From: Synechococcus sp. UW179A
GTDB taxonomy: Bacteria; Cyanobacteriota; Cyanobacteriia; PCC-6307; Cyanobiaceae
DNA: 64,000 nucleotides
Assembly (NCBI RefSeq): GCF_900473965.1
Contig: NZ_UCNJ01000032.1
Span: forward strand, 62,001 to 126,000
Direction of reading: 5' to 3'
Made by a program: the position numbers and the translations under genes. Position 1 is the first letter of the stretch, and every line of letters begins with the position of its first letter. A model generated the notes under the pieces. The model was not told the DNA's origin. It did no database searches and saw only the letters and a program-made list of their open reading frames with translations. Shown piece by piece: positions 41,115 to 48,664 of the stretch.

Positions 41115-42032
41115 TCAGACCTGAAAACCAGGATCGATGGTCTCCATAGCCCGTGCCGCTCGCTGCTCAAGCTCGGCATGGGCTTTTCCATTGCTGGCGA
41201 TCAGGCAACCTGCCTGACGCACATCGCCAGTGTTGTAGGCAAGCGAACGACCATCCGCATGGGTAAAGGCACCACCAGCCGCCAGCAACACGGCCTCAGG
41301 GGCTGCCATATCCCAGTCTTTTGGAGCGCTCTTGCCAGAGAGCGAGATGTAGAGATCGGTCTCTCCTCGAAGGATGGTGGCCACCTTGCAGCCCACACTG
41401 CCGACAGCCTTGGAGCCGGCGAGAGGAAGAGCTGCAATCAGTCGTTCCAGGCGATCGTCGCGATGACTACGGCTTGCCACCATGATCAGTTCGCCCTCAG
41501 CAGAGCGGTCGCTGAAGCAAACGGGACTGTGGATGCCGCTGCGATTTTCGCACCAGCTGCCATCACCCACCAGGCCGAACCACAGCTCATCTGCTTCCGG
41601 AAGCAACACCACACCCAGAACCGGACGCTGACCCTGCACCAGCGCCAGATGAACCGCGTATTCACCGGTGCCTTGCAAAAAATCCTTGGTGCCATCCAGA
41701 GGATCCAGAATCCAGAGCCATTCCGCAGGCAATGGCTCTCCATCGGTGAGCTGCTCTTTGGCCGTCTCCTCACTGAGCAAGGTCCAGCCAGCATCGGGGA
41801 ACGCTGAACTCAGACCATCCAGCAACCATTGATTCACCGCCAGGTCAGCTGCAGAGACGGGCCCCTCTCCACCGTTGTCAACACTCAGGGCCCTGGAAAA
41901 ACCATGGGGAGGCTGCTCACCGCGGGCATAGGCCCGCAGAATGTCGGCGGCCCCCCAGCAGAGAGGGCGCAGTGCCTCGAGCAGGCTGTCCTGACTGATG
42001 CCGGCAGGCAGGTCCATCGAAGTCGGCATCAT
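41115..42032 (-). CDS. cysQ: 3'(2'),5'-bisphosphate nucleotidase / inositol monophosphatase family
   Basis: Lithium-sensitive-type phosphatase, 305 residues. Metal-binding motifs are LLSEETA, WILDPLDGTKDFL and KDWDMAAPEAVLLAAGG. The position of these motifs and the length fit CysQ, which recycles adenosine 3',5'-bisphosphate from sulfate assimilation. An inositol-phosphatase role cannot be excluded. Convergent with pnp, divergent from rsmI. Confidence 0.85.
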   Translation of the reverse strand: MMPTSMDLPAGISQDSLLEALRPLCWGAADILRAYARGEQPPHGFSRALSVDNGGEGPVSAADLAVNQWLLDGLSSAFPDAGWTLLSEETAKEQLTDGEPLPAEWLWILDPLDGTKDFLQGTGEYAVHLALVQGQRPVLGVVLLPEADELWFGLVGDGSWCENRSGIHSPVCFSDRSAEGELIMVASRSHRDDRLERLIAALPLAGSKAVGSVGCKVATILRGETDLYISLSGKSAPKDWDMAAPEAVLLAAGGAFTHADGRSLAYNTGDVRQAGCLIASNGKAHAELEQRAARAMETIDPGFQV

Positions 42033-42055
42033 GGAGTGATCTGGGCGGAGCCATT

Positions 42056-42922
42056 GTGAAGCAGCGCGCCGAACCGGAAGCGGGAGTTCTTTATCTGGTG
42101 GGGACTCCTATCGGTCATCTAGGCGACCTTTCACCGAGAGCACGGGCCCTGCTGGTGGCCGTGGACACCATTGCCTGCGAAGACACACGCCATAGCGGCC
42201 AACTACTTACAGCCCTGGGATCGAAAGCGCGCCGCTGCAGCTTTCACCAGCACAACACGAATGGCCGCATTCCTCAGTTGCTCAACGAACTCAGCAGCGG
42301 CCACAGCGTTGCCGTGATCAGTGATGCCGGACTACCCGGGATTAGTGACCCAGGCGAAGAGCTCGTGTCTGCAGCACATCAGGCTGGCCATGCCGTGATC
42401 TGCATCCCCGGACCCTGCGCCGCCACCACAGCACTGGTCAGCAGTGGCCTTCCCAGCGGTCGCTTCTGCTTTGAAGGGTTTCTGCCTGCCAAAGGGCGTG
42501 AACGACGCGAAAGCTTGGCAACCGTGGTTGCCGAACAACGCACCACCGTGCTTTATGAGGCTCCGCATCGACTGGTGAAGTTGCTGGAAGAACTCCGGGA
42601 ACTCTGTGGTGATCAACGCGCTCTACAGGTGACTCGCGAACTGACCAAACGCCATGAACAACAGGTGGGACCGACCGTGATTGCTGCTCTGACGCATTTC
42701 AAGGAGCATCCTCCCCAGGGTGAGTTCACACTGGTGCTAGGCGGTGCTCCGCAACAGAAGCAAGCCACCATGAACGACGATCAGTGCCGCCAGCAACTCG
42801 CTGCACTGATCGAGCAGGGCATGAAGCCAAGTGACGCGGCGAGGGATTTAGCCAGAAGCGCTGGACGATCACGGCGTGAACTGTATGCACTGCTGCATGC
42901 GGATCAGAAACAGGCAGACTGA
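42056..42922 (+). CDS. rsmI: 16S rRNA (cytidine1402-2'-O)-methyltransferase
   Basis: SAM-dependent rRNA methyltransferase of 288 residues. It begins at a GTG. Family motifs are LVGTPIGHLGDLSPRA, CEDTRHSGQLL and ISDAGLPGISDPGE; the C-terminus has GRSRRELYALLH, a short helical tail. Confidence 0.93.
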   Translation: MKQRAEPEAGVLYLVGTPIGHLGDLSPRARALLVAVDTIACEDTRHSGQLLTALGSKARRCSFHQHNTNGRIPQLLNELSSGHSVAVISDAGLPGISDPGEELVSAAHQAGHAVICIPGPCAATTALVSSGLPSGRFCFEGFLPAKGRERRESLATVVAEQRTTVLYEAPHRLVKLLEELRELCGDQRALQVTRELTKRHEQQVGPTVIAALTHFKEHPPQGEFTLVLGGAPQQKQATMNDDQCRQQLAALIEQGMKPSDAARDLARSAGRSRRELYALLHADQKQAD

Positions 42923-42946
42923 GCAGAGCTTTGCGAAACCCGCGGC

Positions 42947-43174
42947 ATGTTGCTGCGCCTGAGACTGCTGCTGATCACGCTGGGGGGTAGTGCCGCATTG
43001 CTGGTGGTGCTTTGCCTTGGAGCGCAAAACCTCAGCGACCGCTACAGGTTGAAACTGGGTATAGGCACGACAGCACCGCTGCCTGCAGGATTCATTGTTG
43101 GAGTCAGCACTGTTCTGGGAGTGATCAGCGGTGGCAGCCTCGCGGTGGTGTTGATGCCTCACTCACAACGATGA
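42947..43174 (+). CDS. Small two-helix membrane protein
   Basis: A 75-residue protein with an N-terminal helix (RLLLITLGGSAALLVVLCL) and a C-terminal helix (AGFIVGVSTVLGVISGGSL). The layout resembles LapA-like proteins, but I cannot assign it firmly. It follows rsmI by 24 bases and is probably cotranscribed. Confidence 0.6.
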   Translation: MLLRLRLLLITLGGSAALLVVLCLGAQNLSDRYRLKLGIGTTAPLPAGFIVGVSTVLGVISGGSLAVVLMPHSQR

Positions 43175-43175
43175 A

Positions 43176-43919
43176 TCAGTCGTCCAGTGAATACAGGGCG
43201 CCTTCAAGCACGAGGCGAGTGATTCCCCTGGCCAGCAGATGGCGAGAAGTGCGCTCAAACACCTCGGTATCGGGAACCTTGATCACACGCTGACTTCGGC
43301 CGCACTGACGCTTGGCAGAGCGAGGGCTTGAGTAGAGGCATAAGGCCTGACGTGCCAGCTCTTCGGGATTGACCACACCCAGTTCGGGGAATTCACTCAG
43401 CGGTCGTGGGTCTAGCTCAACCGTCTTATCGACGAGCATGTACACACTGTCGGGAAGGATGCCTGTAACGAAAGGACGACAGCTGACCTGCTCCCTGCTG
43501 ACTTGCGGCAGATCAACCGGCAAAACAGCGATCTCCTGAAAGACCCCATCCGATGGCGCATCGAAGGGCTCGTCATCGCTGACATCATCAGCATCGTCAT
43601 CACCAAAATCGTCCGCATCATCGAGGGCGAGGGTGACGCTGCCATCGGTTTCTTCCGCCTCCAACTGCTCAGGATCCTCTTGTGCTTCGGACAGTTCAGG
43701 AGCTTCTAGGCAATCAGCCTGAGGCGTGGACACGGAAGCGCGAGCACGCGCCGCCTTGAGCGCGTCGTAATCCTCTGGACTCAACAGGGTGCGAACAGTG
43801 CGGCTGACCGTATTCACGCTGCATCCATAAAACGCAGCGAGAGCGGCCGTTGACTCCCCGGCGCGATAATGGACCAAAAGCTCCTGCTTCTGACTGTCAG
43901 TAAGCCGGCTGGGTGGCAT
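43176..43919 (-). CDS. Helix-turn-helix protein with acidic linker, unknown
   Basis: About 247 residues. An N-terminal HTH (TDSQKQELLVHYRAGE, STAALAAFYGCSVNTVSRTV) resembles the DNA-binding part of resolvases and transposases. Residues 90-130 are strongly acidic (DDADDFGDDDADDVSDDE) and the C-terminus is basic and folded (RSAKRQCGRSQRVIKV). I start at the ATG giving MPPSRLTDSQ; an upstream ATG would add 18 codons. The gene lies just outside the tRNA-anchored island and is divergent from the tRNA. Confidence 0.7.
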   Translation of the reverse strand: MPPSRLTDSQKQELLVHYRAGESTAALAAFYGCSVNTVSRTVRTLLSPEDYDALKAARARASVSTPQADCLEAPELSEAQEDPEQLEAEETDGSVTLALDDADDFGDDDADDVSDDEPFDAPSDGVFQEIAVLPVDLPQVSREQVSCRPFVTGILPDSVYMLVDKTVELDPRPLSEFPELGVVNPEELARQALCLYSSPRSAKRQCGRSQRVIKVPDTEVFERTSRHLLARGITRLVLEGALYSLDD

Positions 43920-43986
43920 CGGACAATTTGAGCAGCCTTCAACTTTAGATGCTTCTCCTTGCTTTGACTGCAAGAATGAACTCCAT

Positions 43987-44060
43987 GCTCCCTTAGCTCA
44001 GCTGGATAGAGCAACTGCCTTCTAAGCAGTCGGTCGATGGTTCGAATCCATCAGGGGGCG
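43987..44060 (+). tRNA. trnR: tRNA-Arg (UCU anticodon)
   Basis: A full cloverleaf: acceptor GCTCCCT/AGGGGGC with one G-T pair, D-arm GCTC/GAGC, anticodon stem ACTGC/GCAGT with loop CTTCTAA (anticodon TCT), a 5-base variable loop and T-arm GATGG/CCATC with TTCGAAT. CCA is not encoded. Its 3' 44 bases are repeated twice downstream, marking it as an integration target. Confidence 0.95.
44017..44060 (+). repeat. att-like direct repeat, copy 1 (inside intact tRNA)
   Basis: The 3' part of the tRNA from the anticodon arm to the discriminator base. The same 44-base segment recurs downstream at 49840 and 57438. Such partial tRNA copies are a hallmark of tyrosine-recombinase elements that integrate into tRNA 3' ends. 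Confidence 0.85.
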
Positions 44061-44306
44061 TCAGTCACAGACAGGTTTCTCAGCCATCCTTGCCCGCCAC
44101 ACCGTATAGGCCATGCCCTGACGATTGGCGATGAGTTCCCGAAGGGAGGCATCCCGTTCAAGCGTGCGGGCAAGAGTCAGATGACCGAAGGAGCGGGACT
44201 GACCTGGTTGCGCACGATGTTGTGGGCGACTCGAGTGATCGCGGTGAGAGCCAGCCATGGGTGAAAGCGAGTCGAAGGTGCAGAGCATTTTGGGAACTGA
44301 CGCCAC
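44061..44306 (-). CDS. Possible small gene or remnant in duplicated block
   Basis: An 81-codon minus-strand frame containing TLERDASLRELIANRQGM and AYTVWRARMAEKP, which look like real protein sequence, while its N-terminal half is Ser/Pro/His-rich and less convincing. An identical frame lies at 57482-57727, but since the DNA there is identical, conservation gives no independent support. It may be the tail of a decayed gene. Confidence 0.35.
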   Translation of the reverse strand: MASVPKMLCTFDSLSPMAGSHRDHSSRPQHRAQPGQSRSFGHLTLARTLERDASLRELIANRQGMAYTVWRARMAEKPVCD

Positions 44307-44440
44307 TGCTGGCCAGAGACAGCAAAAAGCGGGAGCTGTTGGATCCCACTGCGATCACGCATTCGATTGATACGTGGCGGTATGCAGTGAACTACTGCCA
44401 GAAGCCTTATGCGTTGGGCCGTGGGCCGGAGGTGTGGTGA
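44222..44440 (+). CDS. Small hypothetical protein in duplicated block
   Basis: A 72-codon frame from GTG, ending TWRYAVNYCQKPYALGRG. The stop TGA overlaps the ATG of the next gene, which suggests translational coupling. No family recognised. It is duplicated without change at 57643-57861. Confidence 0.45.
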   Translation: MGDSSDRGESQPWVKASRRCRAFWELTPLLARDSKKRELLDPTAITHSIDTWRYAVNYCQKPYALGRGPEVW

Positions 44441-44784
44441 TGGATGTTGTCGTTAAGGGTGAGAGGGCCGTTATTGGCGATTGTGTGCTGTTGAGTTGTG
44501 GTGATAGCGAGCGGATTATGAGGGTGCGTGATGTGGATGGATGTCAGATCAGGCTTGATGGAGTGGTGAAGAGTGTGGAGCGCAATTGGTGCAAGGTTTT
44601 AGTTCAGGCTGAAGAAAGAGGACGGATTACTTATTCGTTGATGCACACAAGGCTGAGGGATGTGGAATTAACGGAGAGGGTGAATGTATGGAGCAAGGTG
44701 AATGCAAAGGGGATTGATCGTGTGAGGAATACCGGGACTGAAGAGTGTGAGTATTGGGCACCGTTAGGGGAAAGCAGTTTTTAG
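44440..44784 (+). CDS. Hypothetical protein of the island left end
   Basis: A 114-residue protein starting MDVVVKGERAVIGDCVLLSC with regular beta-strand patterning (SERIMRVRDVDGCQIRLDG), perhaps a small barrel. Compared with the copy at 57861, most nucleotide changes are silent (for example AGG/CGT for Arg), which shows past purifying selection and so real coding. No known family. Confidence 0.6.
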   Translation: MDVVVKGERAVIGDCVLLSCGDSERIMRVRDVDGCQIRLDGVVKSVERNWCKVLVQAEERGRITYSLMHTRLRDVELTERVNVWSKVNAKGIDRVRNTGTEECEYWAPLGESSF

Positions 44785-44799
44785 AGCTACCCAAACGGG

Positions 44800-44842
44800 G
44801 GAGTCAGGCGGCTGGCAGCGTTGCCCGCCTATGTGGTGATTC
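44800..44842 (+). pseudogene. DUF1651 C-terminal remnant
   Basis: In one plus-strand frame this short stretch reads GGWQRCPPMW followed by TGA, the characteristic end of picocyanobacterial DUF1651 proteins. The rest of the gene is absent. It lies just upstream of the first Nif11 gene. Confidence 0.5.
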
Positions 44843-44848
44843 AGATCA

Positions 44849-44879
44849 GTGCTATGACTTTTGTACTGGCCAATCACCC
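44849..44879 (+). promoter_or_regulatory. Promoter-like TGCTATGAC box before first Nif11 gene
   Basis: An extended -10-like TGCTATGAC sits about 30 bases before the ATG, followed by CTTTTGTACTGGCCAATCACCC. The same box recurs before most Nif11-type genes in this island, and this exact 3' flank is shared with the gene at 52370. No convincing -35 is seen. Confidence 0.55.
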
Positions 44880-45134
44880 ATGTCAGAAGAACAGCTCAAA
44901 GCCTTTCTAGAAAAAGCCAAAGCTGACGCCAGCCTTCAGGAGAAGCTCAAAGCTGCAGCCGATTCCGATGCTGCACTTTCGATTGCGAATGAAGCTGGCT
45001 TTGCAATTACTGCAGAAGACATTCAATCGATGAAATCATCTACGGACATATCAGATGATGAACTGGAAAGTGCAGCTGGCGGCGGTTGGTGGCAATCCGG
45101 ACCTGAGCATAGCTGTCATATCACTTGTTTGTAG
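44880..45134 (+). CDS. Nif11-like leader precursor peptide 1 (prochlorosin-type)
   Basis: An 84-residue precursor. The leader begins MSEEQLKAFLEKAKADASLQ and ends in DDELESAAGG, the double-Gly site where ProcA-type leaders are cut by a peptidase-exporter. The core is GWWQSGPEHSCHITCL: two Cys with Ser and Thr, so thioether rings are possible if a LanM enzyme acts on it. The ATG shown matches the leader start in all paralogs; the longer open frame is not part of it. No modifying enzyme is in the window. Confidence 0.88.
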   Translation: MSEEQLKAFLEKAKADASLQEKLKAAADSDAALSIANEAGFAITAEDIQSMKSSTDISDDELESAAGGGWWQSGPEHSCHITCL

Positions 45135-45164
45135 TGGTTGCGGCTGACCATGACTTACGCCCCC

Positions 45165-45193
45165 AAAGCCACTGCCGCCGGAGGGGCTTTTTA
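45165..45193 (+). terminator. Weak Rho-independent terminator
   Basis: AAAGCC pairs with GGCTTT across a 14-base loop and runs into TTTTT. It is followed directly by a copy of the intergenic repeat. Confidence 0.5.
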
Positions 45194-45256
45194 CTTCTTC
45201 AATCTCGCCAATAATCCCATAAATCAGCCCCCGATACCTGGCACAGTTGAGCGCAC
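45188..45256 (+). repeat. Dispersed intergenic repeat, copy 1
   Basis: Shares the core AATCCCATAAATCAGCC and TACCTGGCAC..TTGAGCGCA with seven other copies in this island. It lies between the terminator of a Nif11 gene and the next gene. Confidence 0.75.
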
Positions 45257-45265
45257 TTAGAGGCC

Positions 45266-45301
45266 TTTTTATTGCCTTAAGCTTTGGGGTTCATCTAAGC
45301 T
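45266..45301 (+). repeat. Short repeat TTTTTATTGCCTTRARSTTTGGGG, copy 1
   Basis: This T-rich segment followed by CATCTAAGC recurs at 46198-46233 (before Nif11 peptide 2). The two copies lie upstream of different genes, again showing reused 5' flanks. Confidence 0.6.
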
Positions 45302-45326
45302 TCTGACGAAGTAAAACAACTCTTCT

Positions 45327-46160
45327 ATGTCTCGCAGGACTATTGCCATTGCTGCAGCACTGTCCGTGCTGGCTTTTGGGTCTTCGTTGATTACCACTTA
45401 TGCGAACCCTTTCGCGAACAATTCATTCAACAGTGGGGTGGATAAATATGAACAGGGCAATTACCAAGGAGCAATTGCTGATTACACGAAGGCAATAGAG
45501 AGCAATCCTCAGTATGTCGATGCCTTCATTAATCGTGGTGCCGCCAAGGGTAAATTAGGGGATTATCAGGGAGCAATTGCTGATTACGATACGGCAATAG
45601 AGATTGATCCTGCGAGTGCTGATATCTTCTACAATCGAGGCACCGCAAAGATTAACGTAGAAGATTATCAAGGAGCAATTGCTGATTACACAAAGGCGAT
45701 AGAGATCAATCCTAAGTTTTCCCGTGCCTTCGTTAATCGTGGTGCCGCCAAGGATGAATTAAAAGATTATCAAGGAGCAATTGCTGATTACAACAAGGGA
45801 ATAAAACTCAATCCTGAAGACACTAATGCCTATTTCAATCGTGGCAATAGCAAGCGTGACCTTAAAAATTATCAAGGTGCAATTGCTGATTTCACGAAGG
45901 CAATAGAAGTCAATCCTCAGTATGCCAGCGCTTATATGAATCGTGGCAATGTCAAGGCTAAATTAAAAGATTATCAAGGAGCAATTCCTGATTACACGAA
46001 GGCAATAGAGATCAATCCTCAGTATGCCAGCGCTTATATGAATCGTGGTATTGCTAGAGAAATGACAAATAATCTTGAGGGTGCCTGTGTTGATTGGAGA
46101 AAAGCAGCAGATTTTGGATTGACAGAACCTGCTGAATGGGTGAAGAAGCAGTGTTCTTGA
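45327..46160 (+). CDS. Secreted TPR-repeat protein
   Basis: A 277-residue protein with a signal peptide (IAIAAALSVLAFGSSLITT) and about seven tetratricopeptide repeats of 34 residues; each has YQGAIADYTKAIE and NPxYxxAYxNRG. The C-terminus EGACVDWRKAADFG..EWVKKQC recurs in the TPR protein at 58411. TPR arrays bind peptides or proteins, so it may act as a periplasmic scaffold. The repeats are also alike at DNA level, which allows unequal recombination. Confidence 0.85.
   Translation: MSRRTIAIAAALSVLAFGSSLITTYANPFANNSFNSGVDKYEQGNYQGAIADYTKAIESNPQYVDAFINRGAAKGKLGDYQGAIADYDTAIEIDPASADIFYNRGTAKINVEDYQGAIADYTKAIEINPKFSRAFVNRGAAKDELKDYQGAIADYNKGIKLNPEDTNAYFNRGNSKRDLKNYQGAIADFTKAIEVNPQYASAYMNRGNVKAKLKDYQGAIPDYTKAIEINPQYASAYMNRGIAREMTNNLEGACVDWRKAADFGLTEPAEWVKKQCS
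45444..46064 (+). repeat. Tandem 102-base repeats inside the TPR gene
   Basis: Six near-identical 102-base units with the core GATTATCAAGGAGCAATTGC encode the TPR repeats. High DNA similarity implies recent expansion. Confidence 0.8.
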
Positions 46161-46197
46161 CTAGACTGTCCATAGCCCAACCTTAGATACGGTGGGT

Positions 46198-46233
46198 TTT
46201 TTATTGCCTTGAAGTTTGGGGTACACCTAGGCC
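46198..46233 (+). repeat. Short repeat, copy 2
   Basis: TTTTTATTGCCTTGAAGTTTGGGG with CACCTAGG matches the copy before the TPR gene at 45266. Confidence 0.6.
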
Positions 46234-46239
46234 GACAGC

Positions 46240-46269
46240 TGCTATGACGGGTGAACAGACCTGTCATCT
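46240..46269 (+). promoter_or_regulatory. Promoter-like TGCTATGAC box before Nif11 peptide 2
   Basis: TGCTATGAC about 28 bases upstream of the ATG, in the same position as before the other precursor genes; here followed by GGGTGAACAGACCTG. Confidence 0.5.
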
Positions 46270-46554
46270 ATGTCAGAAGAACAACTCAAAGCCTTCCTCG
46301 AAAAAGTCAAAGGCGACACCAGCCTTCAGGAGAAGCTCAAAGCTGCAGCGAACCCTGATGCAGTTCTTGCGATAGCGAAAGAGGCGGGATTTAGTATTTC
46401 TGTTGATTTAATCACCAAGGCACATTCAGAGATTTCTGAAGAGGAGCTTGAGGATGCGGCTGGTGGAAACCTTATGAGGGCGAATTGGGGTTGCCTACTT
46501 GATCCTGAAATTTCTAAAGCGCAGCCTTGGTGGGCAAAACCCTTTCTACCTTAA
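46270..46554 (+). CDS. Nif11-like leader precursor peptide 2
   Basis: A 94-residue precursor. Leader MSEEQLKAFLEKVKGDTSLQ ... SEEELEDAAGG, then a 28-residue core starting NLMRANWGC. The core has one Cys, three Trp and a Pro-rich end, unlike classical two-Cys lanthipeptides; it may be exported with little modification or be ring-forming with its single Cys and a distant Ser. Confidence 0.85.
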   Translation: MSEEQLKAFLEKVKGDTSLQEKLKAAANPDAVLAIAKEAGFSISVDLITKAHSEISEEELEDAAGGNLMRANWGCLLDPEISKAQPWWAKPFLP

Positions 46555-46565
46555 CCTCAAAAAGA

Positions 46566-46632
46566 CCATCAATCAGCCTTCAATAGGTGACGACTTCGTC
46601 GCCATACCTGGCACGATTGAGTGCAGCTGAGC
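46566..46632 (+). repeat. Dispersed intergenic repeat, copy 2 (with insertion)
   Basis: AATCAGCCTTCAATA and ATACCTGGCACGATTGAG match the repeat consensus but are separated by an extra 14 bases (GGTGACGACTTCGTCGCC), itself a palindrome-like insert. Confidence 0.65.
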
Positions 46633-46694
46633 AGAGATAGATAAAATTTGGCGTAGCTAAAATAAGTTTTCTTCTTGCGTAAGCATCTCATCGA

Positions 46695-46868
46695 GTGAGT
46701 GAAACCTTCAATCTGATGGTTGCTAGTGCTAAGCGGTATCCACTGCCCACGGCGCAGCAGGAGTTGCTTATCAGCCGTCAGATTAGGGAGTTGCTTGATA
46801 CTGAAAAGACGACAAGATTACAGGTCAAGCGTTGGCAGCGTGCAAAAGGCTATAGCTCGATCATCTGA
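46695..46868 (+). CDS. Small basic protein, unknown
   Basis: A 57-codon frame from GTG (an in-frame ATG seven codons later is equally possible). It reads as helical and basic: LLISRQIRELLDTEKTTRL and VKRWQRAKGYSSII. Composition and length look like a genuine small protein. No family recognised. It lies between Nif11 peptide 2 and the DMT transporter on the other strand. Confidence 0.5.
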   Translation: MSETFNLMVASAKRYPLPTAQQELLISRQIRELLDTEKTTRLQVKRWQRAKGYSSII

Positions 46869-46986
46869 GGTACAGATCAGCTTTTGGATGTTTTATCCTT
46901 GCCTAGAACCACACGGACGACCAACTCGGTATTGATCCAGTGGGTCCCCTACCTCCTTGGTCTGTTGACGATAATATTGACATTGT

Positions 46987-47862
46987 TTAAATCGACTTAA
47001 TCCTCTCCTCTCCTGAGAAAATTCCAATAATAGCCGAGGCTACCATCAGAAGGACTCCTGCCCATTGCGAAGGATGCAGATAGACTTCGAAAATCCACAT
47101 ATCACAGATCGCCACAATAGGTAGATTTAATAATAGAATATTTTCAAAGGGCAATGGTGGCAATGCAAATGCAGTCTTGGAGGCCATGAAACTTACGAAC
47201 ATGCTTAAGCCTCCAACGATAATGAGAAGCGCCCATAAAATAGCTATTGAATGTGGTGATGAGGATGGTATTTTGGACCATATCAATATTCCAGCACACC
47301 CAAATAAGATTTTACTTAATTGTTTGGTGAAAACTACCTCTCTTGCGTCAATTTTCTCCCTCATCCTTCCCATTAAAAACGATGCATTCGTGGCAAAGGC
47401 TAACGCTCCAATGCCGCACGTGATGCCTATGAGCGAATATGATTGGACTCTGATTCCAAGCATTAGATAAACTCCTATTATTGCGCTCAAGCCAGACACT
47501 GCTTCTAGCAGCATAGGCTTTCTCTTTTCAATCCCGCAGGTTCTGAGGATCAGCAATAGTGGTGCCAATCCAAGGAACATCGCCATGATTGTTGCTGGTA
47601 AGAAATTCAAGCCAAGAAAAAAGCAAATGTTGTACAAGCCGCTAAGCATTGCCAAGACAAAAACCAATTTCCACTCCTTCTTGCTCCACCCTTTGTAAAC
47701 GTTCCAATTCTTTATTGTCCTTTGCAGTAATAATACTATTCCTAGTCCTGACGCAAGCAATAGCCATCCTGCGGAAAAGTGTTGAATAAGGAATTTTGAC
47801 AAAATCGTAAATGAGGCAATTGCAAGCGCAGAGGCAATCCCCCATTTCAAACCATTTTTCAT
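46987..47862 (-). CDS. DMT-superfamily (EamA-like) transporter
   Basis: About 291 residues with ten hydrophobic helices (LAIASFTILSKFLIQHFSA, LLLILRTCGIE, AIIGVYLMLGI). The base composition is clearly more AT-rich than the core genome, pointing to transfer with the island. I choose the ATG giving MKNGLKWGIAS; an open frame continues 42 codons to a TTG but without helical character. It might export an amino acid or metabolite; nothing links it to peptide export. Confidence 0.75.
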   Translation of the reverse strand: MKNGLKWGIASALAIASFTILSKFLIQHFSAGWLLLASGLGIVLLLQRTIKNWNVYKGWSKKEWKLVFVLAMLSGLYNICFFLGLNFLPATIMAMFLGLAPLLLILRTCGIEKRKPMLLEAVSGLSAIIGVYLMLGIRVQSYSLIGITCGIGALAFATNASFLMGRMREKIDAREVVFTKQLSKILFGCAGILIWSKIPSSSPHSIAILWALLIIVGGLSMFVSFMASKTAFALPPLPFENILLLNLPIVAICDMWIFEVYLHPSQWAGVLLMVASAIIGIFSGEERIKSI

Positions 47863-48294
47863 AAAATCGTAGGCGTTGTTTTGTGTCTTGCCAGATAAAG
47901 CAATATTTACTTGTTTTGTTTGTCCGTTTATGCCCCGCAATGTGCAGAGTTTTTGTTGTTTATTCCTGAATAATAAATCCTCTGACAAGTGAATGAATCA
48001 AAGTTTGGCACCCTTTGCTGATGATTGAGTAATGCTTCGTCCTTTCTTCCAGTCATTCCTTTCTTTGCAATATCTGGAGACTATCCCAGGTCCAGACAGT
48101 GAGGCAATGGCAAAGACAAGTCGTTACCACATTGCAGCTAGGGCCTAATTCTCGACAGACTCGCCTCATGTCTTGGCCTGGGATGCCATCACAACTCACC
48201 CAAAAGAGGGATTTGCCAACAGGTAATCCCAAGAGATGGATCTGGGAACTCCAAGCAAGAGCTCAGCCCAAATATCCTTTACCCCTACAGAACT

Positions 48295-48417
48295 ATGAAC
48301 AAGAAAAAGCCCAAGAAAGAAGCCGCTAACTACTACAGCACCCTCAACCTGGTCGCTGACCAGAAGGTGTTAGAGCAGGTCTCCAACGAGAAAGCACGGC
48401 AGAAGCTGAAATTATAG
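48295..48417 (+). CDS. Possible 40-residue Lys-rich protein
   Basis: Starts MNKKKPKKEAANYYSTLNLV and ends EKARQKLKL. Good start and stop but nothing else supports it; could be a remnant. Confidence 0.3.
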   Translation: MNKKKPKKEAANYYSTLNLVADQKVLEQVSNEKARQKLKL

Positions 48418-48543
48418 AAAAAGGGACGCTGGAGCCAGTTACACGAAAACGAGCGGTTCCACGACTGGCTCTTGCTTGACTTCCTGCTTCTTGTCTTGCT
48501 CTTCAGGCATCAGATTCTCCAGGACGTCCCCCAGATGTAGCAG

Positions 48544-48660
48544 CTATCTCGGGTCCGTAGGAACGAGCTTCCACTGAGCGTTCATGGGGATCTTTGGCCC
48601 GATCTTCATGTCATCTGGCTCTTTGAACGTCACGCGCCAATTAGGAATCCTGCAAGGCAC
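48544..48660 (-). CDS. Possible 38-residue protein after the membrane gene
   Basis: Begins at a GTG five bases after the stop of the larger minus-strand gene and reads PNWRVTFKEPDDMKIGPKIP, a protein-like pattern with WKLVPTDPR at the end. It may be an operon partner or the tail of a decayed gene. Confidence 0.3.
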   Translation of the reverse strand: MPCRIPNWRVTFKEPDDMKIGPKIPMNAQWKLVPTDPR

Positions 48661-48664
48661 GGAA

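Larger units (their letters stand above)
44017..44784 (+). repeat. Left-end duplicated block, copy A
   Basis: Matches 57438-58205 over the whole length. The first 437 bases (to 44453) are identical; the rest carries scattered, mainly synonymous differences. It contains the tRNA fragment and two short overlapping open frames. The block probably forms the left end of an integrative element present twice. Confidence 0.9.
47863..48664. other. Mostly non-coding stretch
   Basis: Holds no strong gene. Two small frames are noted separately (48295 plus and 48544 minus). A 76-codon frame near 48099 on the plus strand has poor composition and is not called. No repeats of the island are seen here. Confidence 0.5.

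Noticed and set aside
47177-47470. 97-codon plus-strand frame inside the DMT transporter
   Set aside because: Antisense shadow of a well-supported membrane protein.
48099-48329. 76-codon plus-strand frame
   Set aside because: No protein-like pattern, no start support; low-complexity Gln/Arg composition.
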